DNA of 64,000 nt, taken from the NCBI GenBank assembly GCA_018350325.1, contig JAEVLN010000003.1:1199985-1263984 (forward strand), written 5' to 3'. The translations under genes were made by a program, and so were the position numbers. Positions 37,100 to 49,787 of this stretch are shown here, piece after piece; position 1 is the stretch's first letter; every line of letters begins with the position of its first letter. This DNA is from Globodera rostochiensis. Lineage: Eukaryota > Nematoda > Chromadorea > Rhabditida > Heteroderidae. The notes beneath the pieces are model-generated. The model did not search any database. It was not told the DNA's origin and saw only the letters and a list, made by a program, of their open reading frames with translations.

Positions 37100-39309
37100 A
37101 TGGCTTCTCTCAGCGAGTGCCAAGCTGTCGTTTTTGCAGCCGGACGGGGCAATCGGATGCCGTCCTTGACCAACCACATTCCGAAAGCGCTGTTGCCGGT
37201 TGCTAATGTGCCGCTTTGTTGGTTTCCGCTCAATTTGCTCCGCTTGAATCGGGTCAGAGGTCGGAAACGTCACCATCGCTGAACCCGGAATTTCTGAATT
37301 GGATAATGGTAGATTTGCATTCCCACCACGAATCGACGCCCGGTCGGGACCGCAAAACTCTACCATTAACTGAATTGAGACTCCAACTTCGGTTCCATTG
37401 CGATCGGTTGTCCTAATTTTCAATCATTTTTAAAGATTGTCTTTTGGTGGTCCCTCGTGAACAACACGTGCACATTGAAAGTGCGTTGAAGGCGGGTGGA
37501 GGGCGTTGGCCCTCACTGCCAAAAATGGTGATCGAAGTCGTTTCTTTTGACGACGAGGAGGAGGGGCAGGACGTCGACGATTGGGGCACCGCCGACGTGC
37601 TCAAAAGGCTACTTGGCAAACTGAAGGCACGTTTTTTGCGGAGTCCGTTCTCGATTCTGCCCAAAATGCTGTCGGTTCCAGACTTGTGTTTAGGCTTTCT
37701 TTTCCGATTTCTATTTTCTCAAAATTTTCTGAATTCCAAATTGTGTGCTGACTGAGTCCGGCATGTTTTAAAATTTAAATGGTCGTGTTTTCACATTTCA
37801 GCGTGATAATATTTTGCTGATCAGTGGCGATTTGGTCAGCGATGTTCGCCTGCGCGACATGTTTAAGCAGTACACGGAGACCAACGCTGTTCTGGCATGT
37901 CTGCTCACCGATGCGGCGTTGGGAGGAGCAGTTCCGGGGCCCAAAGAACGCGTCAAAAAGTGTAAAAGCCAAAATGAAAAATTGTTTGTATAAAATTTAG
38001 GAATTATTTCAGACAGAGACTTTTCAATGCTTGGCCCGGACGGGCAATTGCTTTTTTTGGTGGACGAGGAGGATTATGTGGAAGAAGACGGAGTCCCTTT
38101 TTCACTATTTAACCGGTCTTTTTGGGGACATTTTCTGTTTTTACGCGTTTGAATATCTAATTTTAGGTGTCCAAAAGTGAAGGCAACGGCCAAATACAAG
38201 GACGTGCATTTGTACCTGGTCCAACGGAGAGCATTGGACCTTCTTTTGTCCAAAAAGTAAATTTTAAAAAGATTGACATTTTGAGTTTTAGATGAATCAT
38301 TCATTATCTAATGCCTAGACATAACGATTTCATTTTCGAAGATTGGTCTATTGCGAAAATTGCCCGAGTTATTCCATTCTTAAATCCGTCTTTCTCCAGA
38401 TCCAAAGTATCATCGTCATTTTCATCGATCAAGGCTGATCTGGTCCCGCGGATTGTCCAACGGGCCAAATGCGTCGCTTGGGTGCCTGCCGCATCGGACT
38501 TTTCCATAATCGCCCAATGCAACAATGTCGGTGCCTACTTTGGAGCGAACAAAACGGTGAATTTTAGAACAATTTTCAAAGGTTGTTGCTTTTCCCCATA
38601 ATTCAGCAAATAACAGCTTAAAACTCAGATACGACCCCCCCCCCCAATTTCTTGGCAAATTTATGTAAATTTCATTGGGCATTTAGCAGTTCTTTTTACA
38701 GATCCTGAACCTGTTGCCAGCGCCTCTCTGTCCGCAGTTGAGACCACCAAAAGTCGGCTCAAAGTGCCAACTGAAGCAATCGGTAATTGGCAATGACTGT
38801 GTGCTGGGTGATTGCGCAAAAGTGGACAACTCCGTGCTGATGGACGGAGCGGTGATCGGCAAAGGGTCGGGTTTTTTGCTTTTTTCATTTATTATTAGTT
38901 TATTGAAAATTAATAGTTCCCGCGCATACGCTAATTGGTGTTTCTCTAATTTGAGTCATTCTTAATCGGCAACTTTTCATTTATTTCAGCGCCGCAGTAA
39001 AGAATTCGATTCTGTTCGGCAATGCGAGGGTTGGCGAACGATCGGACGTGACACTTTGTATAATTGGGCCCGGACAGGAAGCGCAAACAAAGGGTTTTTA
39101 TTTTGTTGAGGGATAAAACAAAATTCCAATTAAAATTTAGGGGTTTCAATATTTCTTTAAACTCTTTACCTCCCATTTTTTGGCCTTGTAAATCAATAAG
39201 TACTTAAAATATACAATTTTTTTCGATATTTTGTTAAAAATATTCAGAGAAATACGCAAACACCGCCATCGTTGAGGAGAAGACAATGATACTGGACTAT
39301 GATGATTGA
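37100..39309 (+). CDS. EIF2B3: Translation initiation factor eIF2B subunit gamma
   Basis: Part of the guanine nucleotide exchange factor that recycles eIF2-GDP; with epsilon it forms the catalytic arm. The start exon reads [20 protein letters not shown]...[12 protein letters not shown], the nucleotidyltransferase-like signature of the family. Further exons give [18 protein letters not shown] (37437), [32 protein letters not shown] (37804), a block with [18 protein letters not shown] (38190-38258), [15 protein letters not shown], and the left-handed beta-helix part [20 protein letters not shown]...[20 protein letters not shown]. The end is MILDYDD. The order matches human EIF2B3 and C. elegans ppp-1. 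Its stop lies only 37 bp from the stop of the opposing cyclophilin gene. Confidence 0.92.
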
Positions 39310-39346
39310 TCGATGACTGTCGACTTTTCCAATTCTTTGTGCCGGT

Positions 39347-41937
39347 CTATTCTTTTTTTCTGATGTGGAGTTCCATCCTCCTAAAGTGCACATAAATTAA
39401 CGTTTTCGCATTTAATGTGCCCATCTTCTCCCAAATTGCCTTTTCTGTCGCCGCTATTCTTTTCAGGGAGCTCTTCACCTCCGGGTTGATGTATTTGCCA
39501 ACTCCGCTCGAGAACGTTTTGGGCTTTGCTTTTGAGTCTTCTACTCCCGTAATTTCTAAAATTTGAATTCCAAACATTTGTTGACTATAAATTATCATAT
39601 TCTAATCTATAAATCAATGCTTTGTTTTTTACCTTTTTGGTGCCTTATTAGAAAAAAATATATCTGGGAGGGGGAAGTGCCGAATTTACATCGATTTCTG
39701 TCCAATAATTGGACCCACGAGAATATCCTAACCTCCTCCTCCACCGTTGCGTTGTAAAGTCGTCTTTTTGGTTGCCGCCGCCTCTCTCTCCTTGCGCACA
39801 TTTTCGGCTGCCTCTTCGAACGGGTCGACGAACACCTCGGCCTTCATGAACTGCACTGTCTTCACCGGGCAGTCCTCCTCGTCCGTCTCCAAATTCTCGA
39901 TGGCGCACAGCGTTTGAGCACCGCCAACCATACGGCCAAACACCGTGTGCTTGCCGTCCAAGTGAGGGCAAGCGGCGAAAGTGATGAAACTAAAATTGGA
40001 CAATATTGCGGAGTTAACCTAAAAAATTTGCGCTTTGATTATCTCCAAGCTTACAATTGAGAACTGTTGGTGTCACTGCCCCGGTTGGCCATACTCAGCA
40101 CACCCCGTGCGTCGTGTTTGTAGGTGCCCTGGATCTCGTCCTTGAACGGCTTGCCCCAGATGGACTCGCCACCTTTGCCTGTCCCCGTCGGGTCGCCGCC
40201 TTGGAGCTGTAAAAATTGAAATTAAATTTGATTTGGTCAAACTTTCCAACTGACAATGAACCCTGCGACGATCCGATGAAATTTGGTGCCGTCATAATAT
40301 CTGTTTCGACAAAGCTCAATGAAATTTTCACATGCACGCGGCGCATGCCGACAATACAGCTCCATGTTTAGAGGCCCATAATTCGTCACAATTCGCACAT
40401 AGCCATTCTTTTTAACACGTGCGTACCTGTGCAAATTTTCCATATAATTCAGGTGAAAATGCAAAAGTGAACGAAATATTGTCTGAGAAAAAAATTCTTT
40501 GTTTAAATGTTTGAAAGTGAATTAGGCTTACTTCTCCCGCTCCATGACAACAAATTAAAATTCGCTAAATGCCTTAGCCACAACAACACCCACTAGGGTT
40601 TGGATAAATGGCTAAAACCCGAGAGCTTTGTATTCAGCAACGGTCCGGGCGGGTGTCTGGCTTTAGCCCGGGGCGGGTATGTGCCAGTCGGGCGTCCGCC
40701 CACCCGGGTACCCGTCCAACCCCTAACACTCACTTGACGACGTCCTCCTCCAGCACGGCCGCTTTGTTCAACGTCACCGGCTCCATCACTGTCGAGGTGA
40801 GTCCGGCCGCAACTTTTCCTTGCGAAAAATGGGCGGCGTTCACCCCATCCGCTGTTTGGTCATCGGGTCCTTTGGAACTCTAAAAAATGTTAAATCTTAA
40901 GTCAGGAACAGAGTTTAATGGTCTGAATTCAAAATAGATTCAATGCCAACTTCCAAACCTTCGGGACGTATTGTTTCTCCAGTTGTTGCAGCGCTTCTTT
41001 CGCCTCGTTGTTCAGTCGGTTCAAGAAGTATTTGGGACTTTGCATTGCGAGCTTTTCCTCCGCAATTTGCGACTTCGTTTTGGTGTCGAACTGCACATGA
41101 TAGAACTGCTCGATGTTGAACTTTTCCAGATCCTGAGGGTCTTGCAGGGTGATAATGTCCTGAAAAAAGTAAAGTAAATAAAAATTTCAAAACAAAAAAA
41201 AACTTTTTTCTGAAAGGGTGTGTCCGTCAAAAGATCCTTGAGATGGTTCCGTTTCAAATTCAGCTCTTCGACGGCCTCCATTGAATACACATTGCCTGTG
41301 GTTCTGATCGTCACAATTATACTGAAAATGTATTTATTTTTTCTATTTTGTAAAATCAAAATTGACCTGGTCTGCGTGAACACTCGATATGTGACCGGGC
41401 AGCGAAAATTGCCTAAAATATTGTGCACATTTTGTAAATGCACCAATCATCATTTTAACTTTTTGAACACAATTCCTCAACATCGCCTATCGGTTTACAA
41501 GAGCCACACCCAATTAAAACTGCTACCGACCATCTTTGTCCTTGGCAAAGTTGAGCACGGTCAGATCCTTGCTGGCCAACTTCTTGCCCGTAACCGGGTT
41601 GATGCCGTGCTTTCTGATGTACGGAGTAATATGGCTAAACAAAAAACTTTTGTTGTTTTTGTTTTAATGTGGCGGATTGAAAACCTCAGGTCGAAAATGA
41701 CGCCCTCTGGTGTGCATACCGGGTCTTCAAACGGCAGAAAGGACAGTGCGCAATGTGAAAAGGGCAACCGTTTGAACTGCGCGCGCTGAATCCGAGAGGC
41801 TGTGTCTGCAAAAATTATTTATGAAAAAAGTAAACAATAAAAAAGGATGACGCACCGTCTTTATGCCCACCATAAGCTTCCTTCCATTCTTTGGTCGTCA
41901 AATACAATTTGTCCTTTTGATGTTGTTTTTTGCCCAT
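39347..41937 (-). CDS. PPIL2: PPIL2-type cyclophilin with U-box
   Basis: Nuclear peptidyl-prolyl isomerase with an N-terminal U-box, associated with the spliceosome; C. elegans cyn-4. The first exon (from 41937) reads [20 protein letters not shown], as in PPIL2 (MGKRQHQKDKMYIT). Then come the U-box segments [30 protein letters not shown] and [20 protein letters not shown], and [19 protein letters not shown]. The cyclophilin domain starts [20 protein letters not shown] (about 40420) and has [44 protein letters not shown] and [10 protein letters not shown]. The C-terminus [12 protein letters not shown] matches [10 protein letters not shown] of the human protein. The tail (39598-39347) ends [13 protein letters not shown]. 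One intron (about 40440-40733) carries a small MITE close to its donor site. Confidence 0.93.
40594..40725. mobile_element. Candidate 132-bp MITE in a PPIL2 intron
   Basis: The ends are imperfect inverted repeats: TAGGGTTTGGAT at the left and TCCAACCCCTA at the right. They are flanked by ACACCCAC and ACACTCAC, a 7-of-8 match that would fit an 8-bp hAT target duplication. The interior is GC-rich (CCGGGCGGGT, GCCCACCCGGGT) and noncoding. The right flank overlaps the splice donor of the host intron. Confidence 0.55.
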
Positions 41938-42002
41938 GATAGACTTTTTGAACAATAAAGCTGAAAAGTCAAATCTTCTTTATGGGTGATCTTTTGCTCA
42001 TG

Positions 42003-42313
42003 CTTGAGTGTCGAATGCTTTATAACTTTCTACAACCTAAACCCATTAGGTCGAACATTATACCAAATGAAAGCTCTCGATGAGGAGAGCAATTAATAAG
42101 CAAAAACTAAGCGATCTGATAATTATGAAAAAAGTTATGGCCAGAAAACCTCCAAAAATGCTTTTTTGGCCATAACTTTTTTAAACATTGTCCAATCACA
42201 CTTAGCTTTAACTTAATGATAACTCAAACTCATCGCAAGCTTTCATTTGGTATAATGTTTGACCTAATCGGTTTAGGTTGAAGAAAGTTACAACACTTTC
42301 GACACTCGGACCA
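42003..42313. repeat. Long near-perfect palindrome, about 310 bp
   Basis: Reverse-complementing the right half reproduces the left half with scattered mismatches. The outer arms are GAGTGTCGAATGCTTTATAA and GAGTGTCGAAAGTGTTGTAA (right end reversed). Then both contain AACATTATACCAAATGAAAG, and the centre has AAAAAAGTTATGGCC and GGCCATAACTTTTTT about 25 bp apart. No coding capacity. It resembles a foldback or MITE-type element of two inverted halves. A diverged relative is seen near 52340-52520. Confidence 0.85.
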
Positions 42314-42500
42314 TTCGACACTCGGATCTGAAGCGATTTTTTGAAGAATTTTCGTTTAAATTTTGAATTAATCTCTAGACAGATCGCCAAATTATTATTT
42401 TCAAACATTTTTCGCATTATTTTAGAGTAGGGTGGCACGGTGAAAATCGGCGTTTTTTTCGAGATTTTTCGAACCTAAAAATCTTAGCCCTACTAATTAC

Positions 42501-42514
42501 AATTTTTTCAACAG
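42501..42514 (+). promoter_or_regulatory. Candidate trans-splice acceptor of the kinase gene
   Basis: AATTTTTTCAACAG ends 16 bases before the ATG at 42531, with no upstream open exon, as expected for a spliced-leader acceptor. Confidence 0.5.
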
Positions 42515-42530
42515 AAGCTATTTCCCAAAA

Positions 42531-44169
<1,639 letters not shown>

Positions 44170-44489
44170 TTCTGATCAAATCACCGCTTTATCATTGCCT
44201 TCCTTATCTATTTTATGTTTTTGGTTGTTAATTGTCCCGGCTGCTGTTGCTATGTACATTTTGTTTGTTTTTTGGGTATTCATAACTTGCTTCCAACAAA
44301 AAAAATTTTAGATTCGTTCGTGAGAAGAATCGATCGATTCAAAATAACTTTGATTTTGGGAATACAGAACCTTCTCAATGCTTGTAAATTAAAAAAGAAA
44401 AAGCTCTCTTTATCGAACAATTCCAAAATCCATTCCGGTGCATAAGCGCCCGCGTGGAACGCCAAAAGCGTCACTTTTTCTGGTCAATT
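44170..44489. other. Intergenic between convergent kinase and orphan gene 2
   Basis: 320 bp between facing stop codons, expected to be 3' UTR. No gene is recognised. Confidence 0.5.
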
Positions 44490-45177
44490 CTAATCGTCTT
44501 CCTTGTACAACTTCTCCCGTCTGTTCACCGCTTCACTTTTTGCGCGGGATCGGAACACTTTTGGCCCTTCGTTTGATGCTGAGGACGGACACAAGGACAG
44601 ATCGTGAAAACTGATCTGAGCCTTAAGCGATGCCGCCGGGCGTCCGACTCTTTCTAAACAAAAACTAAATTACTTTTTAATAATTGAATTGATTGGAATT
44701 GTTGATTTGGATGTTCTCACCATTGTGCGACGGATGAAAAGCGCCGCCCGTTTCTTTGATCATTGACGACTCTTTGGCATAATTCATTCTCTCAATGCTT
44801 CTGATCAGTTTGGTGACGACGCCGCTTCCGCCGGTTGCAACGCGTCCCTCTCCCTCCCCGTTGACGTCCGTGGAACTTCGGCACGCTCTTCGCATCCCTT
44901 GCGCTTCGGGTGAAGGCAATTCCTTCAAACGCAGAAAGTAATTCTAATCAATCAAACCCTCCCCCCCCCGCCCATTTAATTGCTTCGATAGCCGGCAGAA
45001 ATGAAACAGTGCCAAAACGATGTACGGCATTCTCACCGTCCGTCTTCCCCCCCCCTCCCCCCCCCCCCCCGAGGGGATTGAATGTTCGCGCACAACATCT
45101 TTCGGCACTGCTTCATTTTTTTCGTGGAAAGAGACGAAGGGATTGATTATGAAACTCTCACAAAAATGGACTGACAT
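44490..45177 (-). CDS. Orphan gene 2 of a candidate operon, about 175 aa
   Basis: Not recognised. Three exons join in frame. Exon 1 from 45177 encodes MSVHFCESFIINPFVSFHEK...VPKDVVREHSIPS and a Gly run produced by poly-G. Exon 2 (about 44942-44722) encodes RLKELPSPEAQGMRRACRSS and VTKLIRSIERMNYAKESSMI. Exon 3 encodes VGRPAASLKAQISFHDLSLC and ends REKLYKEDD. There is no signal peptide, TM helix or known motif. The middle and tail are Ser/Arg-rich and look disordered. The start lies 62 bp after the stop of the gene at 45240-46144 on the same strand. Poly-G length affects the first junction, so that splice is the weak point. Confidence 0.6.
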
Positions 45178-45179
45178 CT

Positions 45180-45190
45180 CTGGAGAGAGG
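45180..45190 (-). promoter_or_regulatory. Candidate trans-splice acceptor between two orphan genes
   Basis: CCTCTCTCCAG on the minus strand ends two bases before the ATG at 45177, inside the 62-bp gap between two genes of the same strand. This is the place where a downstream operon gene would receive a spliced leader. Confidence 0.5.
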
Positions 45191-45239
45191 TAAACGGATC
45201 AATTTGTTTGTGCTCTTATTTTTGGGGCACGCGTTCTGA

Positions 45240-46144
45240 TCACATGGAATCGACCGAACTGAGCGGTCGGTGCCCTTTGTGGTTAATGAGCCTTTTTTCC
45301 ATTCTTAAATTGGCCCCAATTGGCCGTGTATTAAGCACCAGTTTCGATTTGGACAAGACAATTGAGCGGAGTTTGCCCCGCAGGCTTGACAACATGTTCG
45401 CCTGCGGCGTCGTTATGTCCGTCTTCACCGGCAAAGTCCAGCCGAATGCCTTGGTGGCATCATCAGTCTCCCACACTTCCCTTGGCCCATTGTTCCTGAA
45501 ACAAGAAGTGAACGAAGCCGTTTTGGGGAAGGCATTTTTGTGAGGGGCAATTCCAAAAACTCACAAAGCTCCGCTGACAATGTCATTCGACGACACTCGA
45601 CGAAACATTGCGGTGCTCGGCTCGGCTTTTTCCTTTTGTTAAGCGACGGTATGCCAATTAATGCGTAAAATGCCCGTAATTAAATTTAATGAGTTTAAAT
45701 ATTTAATGGCTTAATGCCCCGCTACCTCCGTTTTGCATTTGCTCAGCCATTGATAATATTCAGAAGGAGTCGTGTGGCACCTTTCTTTCGGAGTTGCCTC
45801 ATTCTGAAGGGCACAGAATTGGCCAAGTTTTTTCATTACATTTTTCTGATTCAAATTGAAAGAAACAATTCCCAAAATCTCTTTGAAGGGCGCCGGCCCT
45901 TTCGATTGGTGCCAAAGGGCATAATTTGACTTAATGTGAACCCTCATTTTTGAAAGCTAAAACTATTTGAATTTTAATTTAATGGACTCATCGAAAGGTT
46001 CAAAGAATGTAATTATTAATTAATTGAGAATTAATTGCTCACCCAATCCTCAATCCACGGCTCAATGTCGCGGGTGTCCACTTCTTGCTTCACATTTTGA
46101 ATGGAATTCGATGAGACAAGAAGCCTATTGAGGTCGTCGGACAT
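45240..46144 (-). CDS. Orphan gene 1 of a candidate operon, about 220 aa
   Basis: Not recognised. Four exons splice without a break. Exon 1 (from 46144) is MSDDLNRLLVSSNSIQNVKQ...DIEPWIEDW. Exon 2 carries SNYALWHQSKGPAPFKEILG, VMKKLGQFCALQNEATPKER and PSEYYQWLSKCKTE. Exon 3 is short and has STAMFRRVSSNDIVSGAL. Exon 4 has VWETDDATKAFGWTLPVKTD, LRGKLRSIVLSKSKLVLNTR and ends HRPLSSVDSM. The protein is hydrophilic, without signal peptide or TM segment. The regular splicing and conserved-looking aromatic residues argue for a real protein. A plus-strand open frame at 45208-45543 is the mirror of exon 4. Confidence 0.68.
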
Positions 46145-47697
46145 TTTAACTTTTTAAGTTTTCAACCATTTGGCACAATTCTTAATTTTTGCAACATTTT
46201 CCATTCATTCAAAATGTAAAAATAAAAGACGTTGCCATTTAAGAAGAAAACTTTTCACGAAAAAGGGGCACAACAATCGCCACACCGTTTAGCCTTTTTC
46301 AAAAAACAAAGCATGGAATGTTTTAAGTTATCATTTCAATTATTTCCAACGCTTTTACTGCTTACGCCTCCGGGGCCAATTTTCAAATTTTTCCAAAACA
46401 TTATTCAAAAAATGAATCCCCCCCCCCCCGACCCTGTCCCCCGACGACTACTTCTTGTTCACCCCCGACTTTTCCGCCTCTGGACTTCGGGGTGCCAACC
46501 CGGGTTTTACAGGGCCAAATTACTTCTCTTTAATAATATTTCGTTTAACCAAAGCTTGGAAAATATTGTGTTGCCACTTTTAGGCTTCAAAACAAATACG
46601 AAAAAATAATGCGCATTTAAGCGAATGGCGCGAAAGAGTGAAATCGTTTTGTTCGGATGAGTGAGCTGTCTTAAAATACCCAATGGTATTGATTTTGCCG
46701 TGGAAAATGGTGGCACCTTTTTTTGCCGCGCACTCACTCGCATTTCATTTGCTTTTTTTGTTTGTTGTCTTTGTGTGCCGAGAATGGGAAATAATTAACT
46801 CCATTCACCCAACGCCCGGGGCGGCGGCAGCGGCACAAACGACGAAAGTGACGCCGCCGCCGGCGTCGTTGGGGGGGGGGGGGGGGGGGGGAGATGATGC
46901 AAACATTTAATTGCTAATTGTTGATGACGATGGCCGCCTTTTTCGGTAACGACGGCGGCCAGAGGACGTGTGACGGTCTTTTTTAACAAATTGTGATACA
47001 AAAATTATTTTACAAAATATTTGCGGTGGGTCCGTCCCACCAAACCGATTGAAAGCTTTGAAAGCAGCTATTACAAGCTCTTAATGAGTTTAAAAATACC
47101 AAGAAAGTTGTACCCCCGAAAAGCCGAAAAACTCTGACAAATGGCACAGTTTCGCAAATATAATTTTTCGGAAACGCTTTGAACCGCTTGAACTTGTTGA
47201 AATATATCTTCTGCTTAATTAAGGCTTTTAATGTGCTTCACATTAAAAATGAATGAGTTGGCTGACCCTTTGGGGGAGGGGCCGCTATAAGCCTTTGATT
47301 TTAGGGGTTTTGTTTTAAAAATATTAAAAAAAAAGAAATTGGTAAAAAATTTTGAATTTATTTTGATTAATCTTAGAAATAATTTAAAAACCAATTTATA
47401 CTTTATACATCAAAATAGTAAATTCGTTGTTTGGACCGCGAAATAATTTAATTTTGAAAAAAAATTATTCATAATTAAAACGACGAACTCGAACAATCGA
47501 TCAATTAGTATATAAATTAGAGCCCAAGGCTCGATGATAATGATGAAAATCGGACGAGAATTAAAGCAATTAAAAGCCTCCAACATTCGGACAAAAGATA
47601 TGTGTTTAATTAATATTTAATGGTCCCCATTTATTTGGTGCAATTAGTGGCGGCGGCTTTTTGTCGGTCAGTTCAAAAACCTTTTTCACAAATTGTT
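46145..47697. other. Intergenic between orphan gene 1 and RGK GTPase gene
   Basis: About 1.5 kb. It contains a GC-rich patch at 46815-46870 next to the longest G-run of the window (21 Gs, 46871-46891), and AT-rich DNA with poly-A/T tracts at 47300-47600. Open frames here are short and Pro/Gly-biased. I see no supported gene. Confidence 0.45.
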
Positions 47698-49787
47698 TCA
47701 CAAATTTGCGGTGCCTTTGCGCCAGCGGCGTAATTTGGCGAATAAATTTGTGCACTTCCCGCCGGTGTCCGCGTCCGTCTCGCTCAGACCCATTTGTCTG
47801 AAATGTTTTTTATTTTAATTTAAACATTTTTTAATTAATTTTAATTAAATTTTTTGACCGTTTTTTTCGTCGCGAAAAACGCCGAATTGCGGCTTGGAAA
47901 TCCGAGTCGAAGCCATCCTTGGAAGCCTGCGAAATGCGTCGAATCTGACAAATGAAAGAAAAGGGAAAGAATTAAATTTAAAGGAAAAAAACGAATAATT
48001 GTGTAAATTTAAATTTGATAATTTCCAAGACAAATATTTATTTTTAAAAATCGGGATTTACTTATTTATGCCTTAAAAAGAAAAGCGAAAATTTGGTGGA
48101 AAGAGCGAACATTTTGGCCGCCTTTTGTGGTGGTGATGCTCATCTGGAAGGCTTCCTTTATTTGTGCCACAATTCCCACCAACAAATCGTCCACGTCGTG
48201 GTTAAGTGCCACGGACACTTGGAAATGCGGCACGTCGTGGGTCAACACGACGTTTTTGACTTCTGGAAAATAAATTCAAAAAGTTATTTCAACAAATCAA
48301 AATTATTGGCATTTATACCATTTTCCATGACGGCCCTTTTGCGCTCCAAGTCCATTTTGTTTCTAAAAACGGCACGCCCTAAAAACTCTTCAAAAAAAGA
48401 TAAAAGCCCACCCGACAAGAATAATCGGTGCCGGGCAATGCTTCTCGCGCAGTTCCTCCAACGCCCGCAGCGCAACTCGAAAGGACGTTTTGCGGTCGAT
48501 GCCTAATTAATTGGAATTTAATCAACTTTATATTATTAATAAGAATAGCCTCAAGCAATGCCTTTGGCATTTTGCCTTTTGGCATACTGTAAATGTGCCT
48601 TTGAAACAACGTACTGTACACCAGCAGATAGGCGTGGAAATCGCGCTGTTTGACCATTTGTTGGTCGCATTCCGTGAAGTTCAAGTCGCACTCGTGGCCT
48701 CCGATGTTGATGGAGACGGAGCAGTTTTGCGTATCGCAAGTTGCGTCATCGGCTGGAAATCTTTTTTTGAAAATCCTCAAGAAAAAACTTAATTAAAAAC
48801 TCGAAAAATTCATTCAAAATTTTTACTTCGTTTGATTGATGCTGAATTTTGAAAGAAAGCAAAAAACCTACGCAATTCGTCCGCAAAAACGTTGCGATAT
48901 TCCGAGCTGATAAATCGTCTGATCAATGAACTCTTTCCGGAACCGCTTTGGCCAATTAGGCAAATCTAAAAACACAAAAAAGTCAAAATTTTCTTCAAAA
49001 AACTTCAAAAAATTCGACCCTAAGGGTGGCCGCGGATGTACTCGCCGCCTCATCGACGTCGCCTGTTGCCATCGGCGACATGCACTTATTGGTGGTGTCA
49101 CTGTCGGCGATAATTCCGACGGCGCCCACCGCTGCAAGTCCAACACCGCCGCCGCCGCTGCTGACACTGCTCGCACTTCGCGACGACGCGCCATGCAATG
49201 GCAGGCCCACGCTCGCAGGACGTTCCGTCAGTTTGCCCCCGGAGGCGGTGGAAATCGTGTCGCCTGATGGGTTGAGAAAAACGTAAAGAACTGTAAAACC
49301 CATCAAAAAGAATGAATAAGTCAACAACATCTACCGACCGTTCTGCTCCGTCGCCGTGTCGGCGCCTCCGCCGCCGCTGCTCGCGTTGACCGTCGCGAGC
49401 GGGTTGCTGCGCTGCGCGTGCACGACCTGCTGTTGACGCTTGCGTCTGAAGGAATCGCCGCGAGCGATCACCGCGCCCTTCGCGTCAATGTTGAACTGAC
49501 GCACGCGCGTGTAGTCGCATGCGTCCGGCAGTGCCAAAAAACGCTCCTCTGCTTCGCTGCGCTGCTTGGGCTCCGGCCACGCGTCAATGCGCGGCTCGAC
49601 TCGCGTGCGACTGAATTGTGCAAATTGCAGCAGGTTATTGCATTTAACCCAACTTTTGAAGACTGCATCGGCGCGTGATGGTGGGCGTCGAGCGGCGCCG
49701 CTCCTGCGACGTGTCCGCCGTGGCGGTTGTTGTGCGTGCTGTTGCTGCCGTGCCACAAGTGCGCGGCACGGGTCGATGCCGAAAGGA
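47698..49787 (-). CDS. RGK-family (Rem/Rad/Gem) small GTPase
   Basis: Ras-like GTPase class that in animals inhibits voltage-gated calcium channels and affects the cytoskeleton. The N-terminal exon (49787-49331) has the RGK hallmark VRQFNIDAKGAVIARGDSFR followed by Arg-rich and Ser/Gly-rich sequence. The G domain follows: P-loop ICLIGQSGSGKSSLIRRF (about 48965), HECDLNFTECDQQMV where Ras has DxxG (non-canonical, as expected in RGK), AYLLVYSIDRKTSFRVALRA, NKMDLERKRAV (G4, about 48360), and VSVALNHDVDDLLVGIVAQI. A basic tail follows (AIRRFSRRKKRQ), and my preferred last exon ends LFAKLRRWRKGTANL; an alternative frame stays open further. The first exon is incomplete: an upstream exon near 49845-49910 is likely, so the true start is unresolved. 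One junction after LLVGIVAQIKEAF may use a GC donor. Confidence 0.82.

Larger units (their letters stand above)
41938..42530. promoter_or_regulatory. Divergent promoter region, PPIL2 and kinase
   Basis: 593 bp separate the two opposite start codons. More than half of it is the palindrome at 42003-42313, so promoter elements for both genes must lie in or beside it. No TATA box or other named element is recognised. Confidence 0.45.

Noticed and set aside
45208..45543. 111-codon plus-strand frame
   Set aside because: Mirror of the last exon of the minus-strand orphan gene, whose four exons splice in frame.
46795..47001. Pro-rich minus-strand frame
   Set aside because: Created by the 21-G run and the GC patch beside it; nothing supports translation.
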